From: DASYRX01 sp036003845
GTDB lineage: Bacteria > Gemmatimonadota > Gemmatimonadetes > Gemmatimonadales > Gemmatimonadaceae
NCBI GenBank assembly: GCA_036003845.1
Contig: DASYRX010000092.1
Coordinates: 1 to 18,487, forward strand
Reading direction: 5' to 3'
Length of the DNA: 18,487 nt
Shown here: in pieces, positions 7,256 through 14,870 of the stretch
Position numbering within the stretch: the first letter of the stretch is position 1
Layout: every line of letters starts with the position of its first letter
Position numbers and translations under genes: made by a program
The notes under the pieces: model-generated
The model's input: the letters and a program-made list of their open reading frames with translations, nothing else
What the model was told of the DNA's origin: nothing
Database searches by the model: none

Positions 7256-9517
7256 CTATGAATCCGTCGGCTTCAACCAGCGCGCGAACCAGGCCAGCAC
7301 GCGCTCCCATCGATCGCGCGCGTTGGCGCTCGAATCGGTCGCACCATGGCTCTCGCCCCAATAACGGGCGAACTCCGCCGGTCTGCCTAACCGCTGCAGC
7401 GCCGTGAAAAACTCTTCCGACTGCTGGACTGGCACGTAGTCGACGTCCCCGTGAATGATGAGTACCGGCGTGCGGACCTTGGCCACGTGCAGCAGCGGGC
7501 TGTTGCGAACATAACGTTCGATATCGGCCCAGGGTGGCGCTCCCAACCCGATCACGTCGCCTTCACTGAAGCGAGCTTGAACGCGGGCAAGGTGAGCATC
7601 GGCTCGGTAGCGCCGTTCGCCGTCGAACGTGCCATAGTTGCTGACGAGATCGCTGAATCCCGAGATCGCGACTGCCGCTGCAAAGCGATCGCTTTGGGTG
7701 ATCAACCCGAACGTAGCGTAGCCGCCGAAGCTCTGGCCCATCACGGCAATGCGAGCCGAATCCGCGATGCCAGCTGCGATGGCCGCGCTGACGGCCGGCA
7801 GGACGCCGTTAGGCAACTCCGGATATGGATCGCGCGGCATCGGTCCTCGAGGCATACTCGGAACCAGCACGGCGTACCCAGACGCAGCCAATAAGTGCAG
7901 GTTGTCGGCGTGCGCGTGATTCTTCGCGAGCCAGAAGTCCACCGTCGCGTTCGCCGTATCCGATACGACCACGCCGGGATAGACCCAGGTGACCATCGGA
8001 AAGCGCTTGTTAGGCACGTACTGCGGAGGGAGCAGTACGACGGCCGACAGTGAATCGCCGTTCGCGGCTCTGTAGCGGAGCAGCAGTCGACGCGAAGTGG
8101 CGCTGCGCGCCAGGTGCTCATTGAGCGTGAGCAGTCGCTCCGCTGATGTCGATGCCGGCGTAACAGCCGACAGGACGGTGCCGTCGGGTTCGTCGGCCCT
8201 GAAGTACGCCAGCCGCGCGACGGGTTCAAACGCGGCAAGGCGCGCTCGCGTCGATGGGGACTGGATCGCCGTCCATTTGTTGGTATCAAGTTCGAGCTCG
8301 TAGAGAGTGCGCACGATCCCTTGGCGAATCCCTACGACAATGCGATTACGACCGAGCATGCTCGCGTCATGTCGCGTTGGCGCGACGATCCGCGTGACAA
8401 GACCGTCGTTAATGACAGCCAGCGGTGCGAGCTGCCCGGCGCCTAACGCAACGCGCCAGAGCCTTCCACCGGCTGCGACGACGAGTGCGCTGTCACCCAG
8501 GGCAATCACGTTTCGATCGGATGACTCGCGCAGACCGCCCGTTAGGACTCGATCCGCGCCCAAAGTCGCTCCGATCAACCACCAGTCGAAGCGCTGCGCA
8601 CCCGGCACGCTCTGACGGGCGAGCAGTCTGCCAGACGACGTCCAGTGCAGGGCGTCGATGTCACCGAGCGTCGTTCGTCTGTCTTGCGCGCCTGACGAGA
8701 GGTTGACGCGAACGAGTGTTCGTCGCGCAGTAGCGATTGCAAGCTCGTCTCGCCGCGGCGCCACGGCGGCATCGCTGACGGGACCTTCGAAGAGCAGCAC
8801 GGCGCGCGCCGTACGAGTATCGACCGAAACGAGCTGAGAAGGTCGCGGCGTCAGAGTAGTGTCGAGCTCAGTCGAAAGCACGCTCACCGATGGTGTTTGC
8901 GCCTTATGCGCTTGGTCCCAGCCGGCACGCGCGAGCGACGGCGTATACCGACGCAGTGCGAAAGCGCTCGCCGGAACACCAATCGGCAGGAGCGACACGA
9001 GCACGTGCTCGTCGTCGAGCCAGGTAACAGGATTCGGCTCATCGATGCCCCCACCTAACGGGGGCCGCGTGTCTACCGCGCGCTCCGACAGACATTTGCG
9101 CGCGCCAGACCGCGCGTTCACTAGCGCGAGCCCGATGCTGCCGCCGCACTCCGTCGTTAGGACCGCCAGGTTTCGACCGTCAGGAGACCAAACGGGATTC
9201 CAGTAACCAAGCCCGCGTGCGGCCCCAAGCGTGAGATTGCGAGCGGAACCACCTCGCTTTGGTATCAGCCATACGTCGGCTTGGTCGTCGCCCAGCATGT
9301 CATACGGGCGATACGTTGGCGATTCAGCCCACGAACGCTGCACGACAACGGCGAGCCAATCCCCAGTCGGTGAAGGCGAGACTGTCGTCAGCGTCCGGAT
9401 CGCGAAAACGTCGTCGATCGTAAGCGGGCGAGCGGTCTGACCAACGGCAACATCGACGAGCGTCGCTGGCAGGGCGATCAGCGCGATCAGCCTAACGAAA
9501 TGGGACCGTGCGTTCAC
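7256..9517 (-). CDS. S9 family peptidase (prolyl-oligopeptidase-like), exported
   Basis: A 753-residue secreted serine peptidase. Residues 1-26 form a signal peptide (basic start, hydrophobic LIALIALPATL, cleavage near AVGQ). Residues ~30-490 are the beta-propeller, with WSPDGRNLAVL and similar blades. Residues ~500-750 are the alpha/beta-hydrolase peptidase domain: nucleophile Ser596 in GQSFGGYAT, Asp693 in HGDVDYVPV and His724 in GESHG, so the triad is complete. The family cleaves short peptides, often after proline or hydrophobic residues, here presumably in the periplasm. The start codon is GTG with no clear Shine-Dalgarno; an 18-bp perfect palindrome sits 14-31 bases upstream. The SDR gene follows in the same operon. 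Confidence 0.92.
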   Translation of the reverse strand: MNARSHFVRLIALIALPATLVDVAVGQTARPLTIDDVFAIRTLTTVSPSPTGDWLAVVVQRSWAESPTYRPYDMLGDDQADVWLIPKRGGSARNLTLGAARGLGYWNPVWSPDGRNLAVLTTECGGSIGLALVNARSGARKCLSERAVDTRPPLGGGIDEPNPVTWLDDEHVLVSLLPIGVPASAFALRRYTPSLARAGWDQAHKAQTPSVSVLSTELDTTLTPRPSQLVSVDTRTARAVLLFEGPVSDAAVAPRRDELAIATARRTLVRVNLSSGAQDRRTTLGDIDALHWTSSGRLLARQSVPGAQRFDWWLIGATLGADRVLTGGLRESSDRNVIALGDSALVVAAGGRLWRVALGAGQLAPLAVINDGLVTRIVAPTRHDASMLGRNRIVVGIRQGIVRTLYELELDTNKWTAIQSPSTRARLAAFEPVARLAYFRADEPDGTVLSAVTPASTSAERLLTLNEHLARSATSRRLLLRYRAANGDSLSAVVLLPPQYVPNKRFPMVTWVYPGVVVSDTANATVDFWLAKNHAHADNLHLLAASGYAVLVPSMPRGPMPRDPYPELPNGVLPAVSAAIAAGIADSARIAVMGQSFGGYATFGLITQSDRFAAAVAISGFSDLVSNYGTFDGERRYRADAHLARVQARFSEGDVIGLGAPPWADIERYVRNSPLLHVAKVRTPVLIIHGDVDYVPVQQSEEFFTALQRLGRPAEFARYWGESHGATDSSANARDRWERVLAWFARWLKPTDS

Positions 9518-9530
9518 AGGTTATTGGCGG

Positions 9531-9548
9531 ATGTTCGCATGCGAACAT
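9531..9548. promoter_or_regulatory. 18-bp perfect palindrome upstream of the S9 peptidase
   Basis: ATGTTCGCATGCGAACAT is a perfect palindrome beginning 14 bases before the GTG start of the peptidase gene and ~205 bases before the divergent ADOP gene. Its position overlaps the expected leader or promoter of the peptidase operon, so it is a good candidate operator. The arrangement GTTC-N6-GAAC is not the usual LexA box order. Regulator unknown. Confidence 0.5.
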
Positions 9549-9682
9549 TACTGCTATCGCCCCGACACGGAAGCCTCTCGCCGTAGTCGCACCTGCGAGC
9601 AACCAACGGATCGCCCTTCGAGGCTCAAACGCCGGCAAGAACGCGGCGCTGGCGACGCTCGGCGGCAGCAACAGACGCCGTG

Positions 9683-9710
9683 TTGACCGGCTCCCTTGCG
9701 CTTCTACAAG
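9683..9710 (+). promoter_or_regulatory. Candidate sigma70-type promoter of the first ADOP permease
   Basis: TTGACC (9683-9688) is followed after 16 bases by TACAAG (9705-9710), a fair -35/-10 pair located ~45 bases before the permease start. The -10 lies inside the left arm of a perfect inverted repeat, as expected for repressor control. Not tested experimentally. Confidence 0.45.
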
Positions 9711-9734
9711 AGCGATTGTACTCTCTTGTAGAAG
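9701..9734. promoter_or_regulatory. 12-bp perfect inverted repeat, candidate operator of the first ADOP permease
   Basis: CTTCTACAAGAG (9701-9712) and CTCTTGTAGAAG (9723-9734) are exact reverse complements separated by ten bases. The repeat overlaps the putative -10 and the start of the leader, 18 bases before ATG 9753. It could be a repressor operator (PadR is the usual partner of ADOP genes) or an RNA hairpin near the ribosome binding site. No PadR gene is adjacent. Confidence 0.55.
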
Positions 9735-9752
9735 GACAAAGGGAAGGCTGCC

Positions 9753-12452
9753 ATGCTCTCGGATTTGCGATTTCGCCTGCGCGCCATCTTCAAACGCGGC
9801 GCTATGGAGCAGGAACTCCACGAAGAGCTCTCCGAGCACATCGCGCGAGAGACCGAGAAGCTCGTGCGACAGGGAATGAGCCGCGCAGACGCCGAGCGGA
9901 CGGCGCGCGTCGCATTCGGCGGCGTGAATCGCATCAAGGACGACACGCGAGACGCACGCGGCACCGTCGTACTCGAAAGCATCGCCCAGGACATGCGCTA
10001 CGCGTGGCGCGGCCTGCGCTCCAAGCCGGGCTTCACCGCGGCCGTTCTCATCGCGTTAGGCCTCGGCATCGGCGCCAACACCGCGATGTTCGGCATCGTG
10101 GATCGCTTGCTGTTTCGCCCGCCGGCTTTTCTGAGCGCCCCCGAACGCGTCCACCGCATCATGATGCAGTACACGTGGAACGGCGAGCGGCGGCTCGACA
10201 ACAGCCATTCGTACAAGCGCTTCCTGGAGCTCACGTCAGTTCCTTCGCTGGAGCAAACGGCCGTCTTCTCGCAGCGCAGTCTGGACGTGGGCGTCGGGGC
10301 CGAGGCGCAAGAGATGCAGGTCGCGACAGTGAGCGCGACCCTCTTCGACTTTTTTGACGTTAGGCCGGTGATCGGCCGATTCTTCACGACCGCCGAGGAC
10401 ACAACGCCAGCAGGCGCGATGGTCGTTGTCCTCAGCCACGATTACTGGAGCACGCAGTTTGGCGGAAGCGCGGACGTACTCGGCAAGACGCTATTTCTCG
10501 CGGCCGAGCCGTATACGATCATCGGCGTCGCACCGCGCGGCTTCACCGGTTTCAGCGAGGAGGCAACGCCGGCTGCGTATATCCCGGTCACAACCTTCGC
10601 GGCGTTGCGAGACAAGACGTTCTACCAGCACTACGGTTGGACGTGGCTCAACATGTACGCGCGAAGGCGACCCGGGGCGAGCATCGAGACTACGGACGCA
10701 GACCTAACGACGGCTTACCAGCGCAGCTGGGTCGTGGAGGGCGAAATTGGCGGTTACAAGAATTGGCCCACGGCGCAGGTGGCCGGCGCACGCGCCTTCG
10801 CCGTGCCAGTGCACACCGCCCGCGGCCCCGACGCTGGGGCTGAGTCACGTGTGGCAACGTGGGTCATGGGCGTTGCGATCGTCGTATTGCTCATTGCGTG
10901 CGCGAACGTGGCAAATCTGCTGCTGACGAGGGCCGCGGGTCGCCGCCGTGAAACGGCGATGCGGCTTGCGCTGGGAGTGTCTACGCGACGTTTGCTGCAG
11001 CAGCTGCTCACCGAGAGCGTGCTCTTGGCCGCGTTAGGTGGCATCGCCGGTCTCGCGCTCTCGGTGTGGGGTGCGCGCGCGCTCGGAGCGCTTTTCCTGC
11101 AGGGAGCGGAACCCGTCGCCGTCGGCAGAGACGCGCGGACGCTCGTCTTCGCCGGCGGCGTTACTCTCGCCGTCGCGCTACTCACTGGGTTGGCGCCGGC
11201 ATTCGCCGCGATGCGGCACGACGTCGCCGGTTCGCTCAAGGCCGGCGTGCGCGAGGGGACGTACCGTCGATCACGCGCTCGCACAGTACTGCTCCTTTTT
11301 CAGGGCGCGCTATCAGTCGTGCTACTTGTGGGCGCGGGGCTCTTCGTGCGCTCGCTGAACAATGTGCGTTCAACACGACTTGGCTACGACGTGGATCCGC
11401 TCGTGATTGTGCAAGGCCGCATGCGTGCGCGGCTCACACCAGCGGAAGAAGATGCACTCGGCGCACGCTTATTGAGCGCTGCAACTATGACACCGGGCGT
11501 ACACAGTGCGACTCTCGCAGCGTCCGTCCCCTTTGGCGGAAACGAAGGGCGCGGATTCCCATCGTTTCCTGGTGCTGACACGGCGCGCATCCGCCGCGGC
11601 CAACGATACATGCTTCAGGCAGGGAACCCGCGCTACTTCGAGACGACGGGCACGCGAATCTTGCGTGGGCGTCCATTCAACACCGACGATCGCGCCAACA
11701 CACCGCCCGTCGTCGTCGTGAATCAGGTCATGGCCGAGCGGCTCTGGCCAGGCGAGGATCCGTTAGGCAAGCAGGTGCGCATTGGCGAGGCGCGCAATCC
11801 GTACATGACAGTCATTGGTGTTGCCGAGAACATGCGTGGGAGTAGCATCGAAAACGCCTCGGAGAACTGGTACTACGTGCCCTGGGAGCAGTACCGCGCG
11901 ATCTTCGGTGGTGACATCCACAGCGTCCTCGTGCGTGTGAATGGCCGTGCACAGGACTACGTCGACGTCTTGCGCCGCCGGTTGTTGCAAGAGATGCCGG
12001 GAAGCTCGTTCACGCGCGCGTGGCCGATGCGTGAGCTTGTCGCTCCGAGACAGCGGTCGTGGGAGTTTGGGGCGAAAATGTTTGTCGCGTTCGGTGTGCT
12101 GGCGCTCGGTCTCGCGGCGATCGGTCTCTATAGCGTAGTCGCGTACGCCGTAGCGCAACGGAGCCATGAGTTGGGCGTGCGTATGGCGTTAGGTGCGAGC
12201 GTGCGAGACGTGATGCAAATGGTCGTGGGGCAGGGCGTCGCATTCGCGGTAACGGGCATCGCCATCGGCGGCGCCATCGCGCTCTGGGCAGGGAAGTGGA
12301 TTCAGCCGCTGCTTTTTGCGCAGAAGGCACGCGACCCGCTGGTCTTTGTTGTCGTGGGGACTGTGTTGCTCGTCGCTGCCATCTTAGCGACGCTCGGCCC
12401 AGCCTGGCGTGCAATGCGCGTCGATCCGACTGTCGCACTGAAAAGCGACTAG
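9753..12452 (+). CDS. ADOP family duplicated ABC permease (MacB/FtsX type)
   Basis: An 899-residue permease. Residues ~5-70 are the cytoplasmic prefix of ADOP proteins (RFRLRAIF, QELHEELSEHI, RTARVAFGG). Two FtsX/MacB units follow. Predicted helices lie at about 93-115 (VLIALGLGIGANTAMFG), 370-390 (VVLLIACANVANLLL), 422-442, 463-485, 509-534, 772-800, 824-847 and 861-885, i.e. 1+3+1+3. Extracytoplasmic MacB-like domains lie at ~120-365 and ~540-765. No ATPase is encoded here, in keeping with the 'orphan' character of the family; the transported substrate is unknown. GGGAAGG precedes ATG 9753. Unlike the second ADOP gene it has no adjacent PadR gene, but carries an inverted repeat in its leader. 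Confidence 0.92.
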   Translation: MLSDLRFRLRAIFKRGAMEQELHEELSEHIARETEKLVRQGMSRADAERTARVAFGGVNRIKDDTRDARGTVVLESIAQDMRYAWRGLRSKPGFTAAVLIALGLGIGANTAMFGIVDRLLFRPPAFLSAPERVHRIMMQYTWNGERRLDNSHSYKRFLELTSVPSLEQTAVFSQRSLDVGVGAEAQEMQVATVSATLFDFFDVRPVIGRFFTTAEDTTPAGAMVVVLSHDYWSTQFGGSADVLGKTLFLAAEPYTIIGVAPRGFTGFSEEATPAAYIPVTTFAALRDKTFYQHYGWTWLNMYARRRPGASIETTDADLTTAYQRSWVVEGEIGGYKNWPTAQVAGARAFAVPVHTARGPDAGAESRVATWVMGVAIVVLLIACANVANLLLTRAAGRRRETAMRLALGVSTRRLLQQLLTESVLLAALGGIAGLALSVWGARALGALFLQGAEPVAVGRDARTLVFAGGVTLAVALLTGLAPAFAAMRHDVAGSLKAGVREGTYRRSRARTVLLLFQGALSVVLLVGAGLFVRSLNNVRSTRLGYDVDPLVIVQGRMRARLTPAEEDALGARLLSAATMTPGVHSATLAASVPFGGNEGRGFPSFPGADTARIRRGQRYMLQAGNPRYFETTGTRILRGRPFNTDDRANTPPVVVVNQVMAERLWPGEDPLGKQVRIGEARNPYMTVIGVAENMRGSSIENASENWYYVPWEQYRAIFGGDIHSVLVRVNGRAQDYVDVLRRRLLQEMPGSSFTRAWPMRELVAPRQRSWEFGAKMFVAFGVLALGLAAIGLYSVVAYAVAQRSHELGVRMALGASVRDVMQMVVGQGVAFAVTGIAIGGAIALWAGKWIQPLLFAQKARDPLVFVVVGTVLLVAAILATLGPAWRAMRVDPTVALKSD

Positions 12453-12547
12453 ATCACCAGAGCGGGACGGCGTCGATTTGGCCGTGGCAAAATGCAGTTG
12501 CAGTAGCGGCTGCAGCCATCCCGCCGTGGGCGCGCTAGCGAGAACGC

Positions 12548-12706
12548 CTAACGATGCCCTTTTTTCAACAGGAACTGGCCGGCCTTCGGGTAGGAGACCT
12601 GCGCCTTCGAACGCGCCTGGCGCAGAGCCGCGGAACTTTCGGCCGTGCCGTCAAGGACGCGCTGGAGCACGCTGTCGCGCAGGGCGGCGTTGGGATCGGA
12701 ATTCAT
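12548..12706 (-). pseudogene. Frameshifted remnant of a carboxymuconolactone decarboxylase-like gene
   Basis: A short frame from ATG 12706 reads MNSDPNAALRDSVLQRVLDG and then ESSAALRQA, resembling the N-terminus of AhpD/CMD-like proteins (pattern LRxxVLxxVLxGxxESxxxLRxAA). After LRQA the frame runs into unrelated residues and stops at 12548. A one-step shift near 12612-12616 instead reads AFEGAGLLPEGRPVPVEKR, which continues the family pattern (AFEGxGLPxxLRPLVxKI). The catalytic helical part with its conserved Cys residues is absent, because the permease gene ends nearby. I read it as a truncated, frameshifted remnant. The alternative is a real 52-residue protein; no ribosome binding site supports that. 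Confidence 0.42.
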
Positions 12707-12740
12707 ATCGGAACGAAATTTGGAAACCCGCAGCCGAGAC

Positions 12741-12769
12741 TTGACACAACGAACGCTTGTACTTAACCT
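12741..12769 (+). promoter_or_regulatory. Promoter of the ArsR-SRPBCC operon
   Basis: A consensus -35 TTGACA (12741-12746), a 17-base spacer and a weaker -10 TAACCT (12764-12769) precede the ArsR start by ~30 bases. The -10 is buried in the operator repeat, which suggests direct competition between repressor and polymerase. The predicted leader is short and lacks a Shine-Dalgarno. Confidence 0.6.
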
Positions 12770-12792
12770 AATAGTTAAGTAACCCAATGGTT
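12761..12792. promoter_or_regulatory. Candidate ArsR operator (two inverted repeats)
   Basis: ACTTAAC-N6-GTTAAGT (12761-12780) is a perfect 7+7 inverted repeat and AACC-N4-GGTT (12781-12792) follows at once. AT-rich dyads of this form just before the start codon are usual for autoregulated ArsR/SdpR-type repressors. The repeats cover the -10 and the predicted transcription start. Confidence 0.6.
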
Positions 12793-12799
12793 GAATAAC

Positions 12800-13159
12800 A
12801 TGGTCACAGACCATCTGAGCACGACGTTCGCCGCCTTAGCTGACCCCACTCGCCGCGCCATTCTCGCGCGGCTCGCCACCGGGGAGGCCACGGTCACCGA
12901 GCTGGCCGAGCCGTTCAAGATGAGCCTCCCCGGCTTCTCCAAGCATCTGAAGGTGTTGGAGAAGGCAGGGCTCATCAGCAAAGGCCGCGAAGCGCAGTGG
13001 CGGCCGTGCCGTTTGGAAGCCGCGCCGCTCAAAGAAGTGGCGGTCTGGGCGGAGCGTTACCGCACGCTTTGGGAGCAACGACTTGATCGCCTCGACAGCT
13101 ACCTACACACTCTGAAACCGAAGGAGACGAAAGATGCCCGTAAGCAGCGCCGCAAATAG
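12800..13159 (+). CDS. ArsR/SmtB family winged-helix regulator
   Basis: A 119-residue winged-helix repressor (ATG 12800; a TTG at 12791 would add three residues). FAALADPTRRAILARL at 10-25 is the classical ArsR opening; the helix-turn-helix spans about 31-58 (TVTELAEP, MSLPGFSKHLKVLEKAGLI) and the wing carries GREAQWRPCRLE. The metal-binding ELCVCDL motif is absent (TVTELAEP here), so it is unlikely to sense metals in the ArsR manner. It overlaps the SRPBCC gene by 26 bases; this ArsR plus AHSA1/SRPBCC pair is a common two-gene unit. Autoregulation is likely from the dyads in the promoter. Inducer unknown. Confidence 0.92.
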   Translation: MVTDHLSTTFAALADPTRRAILARLATGEATVTELAEPFKMSLPGFSKHLKVLEKAGLISKGREAQWRPCRLEAAPLKEVAVWAERYRTLWEQRLDRLDSYLHTLKPKETKDARKQRRK

Positions 13160-13646
13160 CGAGACCTTCAAGGTCTCAACGCCGTCGGACACCGAGATCC
13201 GCCTAACGCGTCTGTTCGACGCCCCGCGAGACGTGATCTTCGAAGTGATGACCAAGCCTGAACACGTGCAGCGTTGGTGGGGCCAAATGGGCGAGGGCTA
13301 CTCAACGTTTGCCGAAGGAGATGTGCGTGTCGGCGGCAAGTGGCACTACATCGCCCGGCATCCGAAGGGAGAAGCGGAGTTCTACGGTGAGTATCGCGAG
13401 ATCAAGCCGCCGGAACGATTTGTTTTCACGGAGATCTACGCACCATTCCCACCTGCCAAACCCGAAGACGCGTCGGTATGCACGGTCGTGCTCACAGAGG
13501 AAGGAGGAAAGACTCGCATGACGCTGACGGCCAAATACGACTCGCTAGCCACGCGTGACATGGTGCTGCAGAGCGGAATGGAGAAGGGCGCCGCGCTCAG
13601 CTACGACAGACTCGAAGAGGTTGCGAGGGAGCTGCAGCGATCCTGA
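13134..13646 (+). CDS. SRPBCC/AHSA1-domain protein
   Basis: A 170-residue protein of the START-like SRPBCC superfamily, AHSA1 branch. It shows the typical order EIRLTRLFDAPRDVIFEVMT (21-40), RWWG (47-50), DVRVGGKWHY, GEYREIKPPERFVFTE and a C-terminal helix, LSYDRLEEVARELQ. The fold makes a hydrophobic cavity that binds a small lipophilic ligand; function is otherwise unassigned. AAGGAG lies eight bases before ATG 13134, inside the ArsR coding end, indicating coupled translation. In such pairs the SRPBCC protein may bind or modify the compound sensed by the system (inference). A strong hairpin closes the operon 26 bases after the stop. Confidence 0.92.
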   Translation: MPVSSAANSETFKVSTPSDTEIRLTRLFDAPRDVIFEVMTKPEHVQRWWGQMGEGYSTFAEGDVRVGGKWHYIARHPKGEAEFYGEYREIKPPERFVFTEIYAPFPPAKPEDASVCTVVLTEEGGKTRMTLTAKYDSLATRDMVLQSGMEKGAALSYDRLEEVARELQRS

Positions 13647-13672
13647 GCGCCTGTGGCTTTGTGCGATGGACG

Positions 13673-13696
13673 GGGCCCGCCGTGTATGGCGGGCCC
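13673..13696 (+). terminator. Rho-independent-type terminator of the ArsR-SRPBCC operon
   Basis: GGGCCCGCC (13673-13681), a six-base loop GTGTAT, and GGCGGGCCC (13688-13696) form a perfect nine-bp GC stem followed by TTCGCTCTT. It lies 26 bases after the SRPBCC stop. The pyrimidine-rich tail is imperfect but the stem is very stable. Confidence 0.75.
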
Positions 13697-13711
13697 TTCG
13701 CTCTTACAGCG

Positions 13712-13878
13712 TCAACGGCAAGAGCCGTTCGGATTAAGCGGACCGGCGAATAGAACGGATTCCATCCTCAGCATCAAAAAGATCCCGAAACTCTGGCGCG
13801 CGACTTTCACAGCGTTTCTTCAGGGCTTGACTCTGTACCATCCGCTGCTCCGTGTTATCCGAATGGCTCTTGCTCTTT
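13712..13878. repeat. Inverted-repeat element, copy A (MITE-like)
   Basis: Ends are a 17-bp inverted repeat with one mismatch: GCAAGAGCCGTTCGGAT (13718-13734) against the reverse complement of ATCCGAATGGCTCTTGC (13857-13873). A second, diverged copy lies at 14601-14826. Shared blocks include the left TCAACGGCAAG, AGAACG..TTCC.TCCTCA, GTTTCTTC/GTTTC AGGGCT, and a right block TCCGCTGCTCCG-TTATCCG. No ORF of note lies inside. This looks like a non-autonomous miniature element or a REP-like intergenic repeat. Rho-type hairpin 13673-13696 lies just outside. Confidence 0.65.
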
Positions 13879-13945
13879 TCAAATCTCGTTTCAAATCGTC
13901 AGGCGGACGAACCCTGTCCTCAGGGCAAGCGTAGTCGGCGCTCAG

Positions 13946-14428
13946 TCAGACCGATCGCGTCAACGGCTTTTCGTAGCGCCACACTTCGAGCTCGAAGGTC
14001 CCATCCGGCGTTTCAGGGTGATGAACCATGATTCCTGCTCGACGCCATCCGCTTTTCTCATAGAATCTCGCCGCTCTGTCATTACCGATCGCGCACGCGA
14101 GCCAGGCCGTCTCCACGCCACTGCTGGAGAGCCGATCTTCGGCGTCAGCGAGTAAAGCGGCGGCGACACCTGTTCCTCGCGCTTGCGCCGAGACGAAGAG
14201 CTGATCGAGCTCGTCGTCCTTCACTATGCAGAAGCCAAGGGGCGTGCCGACTGGTCCGGCCACGCGGACTCGCGGCAGCGCTGCTTTCAGTCGTTCGCGA
14301 AAGCCTTCGAGAGTGCGCATGCGCGCGAGCTCGGCGGGGAGGATCTCGGCGTGTGCATCCTGCCAGCCGTCGTACCAGATCTTGGCTAGCTGATCGAGCT
14401 CTGAATGGTCGGGTGCTCTAACGGTCAC
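13946..14428 (-). CDS. GNAT family N-acetyltransferase
   Basis: About 160 residues from a GTG at 14428. TVRAPDHSELDQLAKIWYDGW is the usual GNAT opening, followed by GFCIVKDDELDQLFVSAQ (beta-4), the acetyl-CoA P-loop ARGTGVA (about 83-89), and NDRAARFYEKSGWRRAG (beta-5/alpha-4 region, about 116-132). An upstream GTG at 14494 would add 22 residues, but that stretch is encoded by a G-rich heptamer repeat and is Pro/Asn-rich, so I take the shorter form. No clear Shine-Dalgarno precedes either start. Substrate unknown; GNATs acetylate amines of small molecules or proteins. It stands alone, flanked by the two copies of the inverted-repeat element. Confidence 0.85.
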   Translation of the reverse strand: MTVRAPDHSELDQLAKIWYDGWQDAHAEILPAELARMRTLEGFRERLKAALPRVRVAGPVGTPLGFCIVKDDELDQLFVSAQARGTGVAAALLADAEDRLSSSGVETAWLACAIGNDRAARFYEKSGWRRAGIMVHHPETPDGTFELEVWRYEKPLTRSV

Positions 14429-14430
14429 GA

Positions 14431-14467
14431 GGGATTCGGGGTTCGGGGTTCGGTGTGCGGGATTCGG
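14431..14467. repeat. G-rich heptamer tandem repeat (GGGTTCG units)
   Basis: Five adjoining units of about 7 bp (GGGATTCG, GGGTTCG, GGGTTCG, GTGTGCG, GGATTCG type) lie directly upstream of the preferred GNAT start. Imperfect short tandem repeat, potentially able to form G-rich structure. The rest of the stretch between it and 14600 shows only one copy of the dispersed CGTTAGGC motif (14473-14480) and nothing else that I recognise. Confidence 0.6.
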
Positions 14468-14600
14468 AACTGCGTTAGGCAGCGTTGCCAGCACCCGGCG
14501 CCCGCCTATTCAACTCGTCCGCCGGACCAAGTCAAGCTGCTTCGAGCGCCAGAATGCGCGGCAGCCCGATCACGCGATCTTGCCGTCAAGCATAGAGACG

Positions 14601-14826
14601 TCAACGGCAAGGGCTGTTCGGAATACGCGGATTGGGCTGACAGAACGATTCGTTCCTCACCGAGAAGTCGTTCATAGACTTGGCGAGCCACCTCCAAGGG
14701 TTTCTTACTTGAAAAATCAAAAGCGACAGCCTAACCGGTCGACCACATACGATGAGCCTTGCGCTGTTTCAGGGCTCGGCTCCGTACCCTCCGCTGCTCC
14801 GTTTATCCGAATGGCTCTTGCTCTTT
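14601..14826. repeat. Inverted-repeat element, copy B (MITE-like)
   Basis: Second copy of the element at 13712-13878. The left end TCAACGGCAAGGGCTGTTCG (14601-14620) and the right end ATCCGAATGGCTCTTGC (14805-14821) form an inverted repeat with a few mismatches. Its right ~60 bases closely match copy A, while the middle is about 60 bases longer and more diverged. It lies just upstream of the PadR promoter, so it could supply or insulate transcription signals there. Confidence 0.65.
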
Positions 14827-14870
14827 GCAAACAGAAAGCGATTGACAGCAACGCTTCCGATAGGAAGATT

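Noticed and set aside
6865..7407. 180-codon plus-strand frame across the SDR/peptidase junction
   Set aside because: It is antisense to two well-supported genes and shows no domain or ribosome binding site.
9531..9548. Palindrome taken as a LexA/SOS box
   Set aside because: The half-site order is GTTC-N6-GAAC, not the GAAC-N4-GTTC of Gram-positive type boxes, and the flanking genes are not SOS genes.
13712..14826. The two repeats taken as insertion sequence ends around a transposase-bearing unit
   Set aside because: The enclosed gene is a GNAT acetyltransferase, no transposase frame is present, and each repeat has its own pair of inverted ends.
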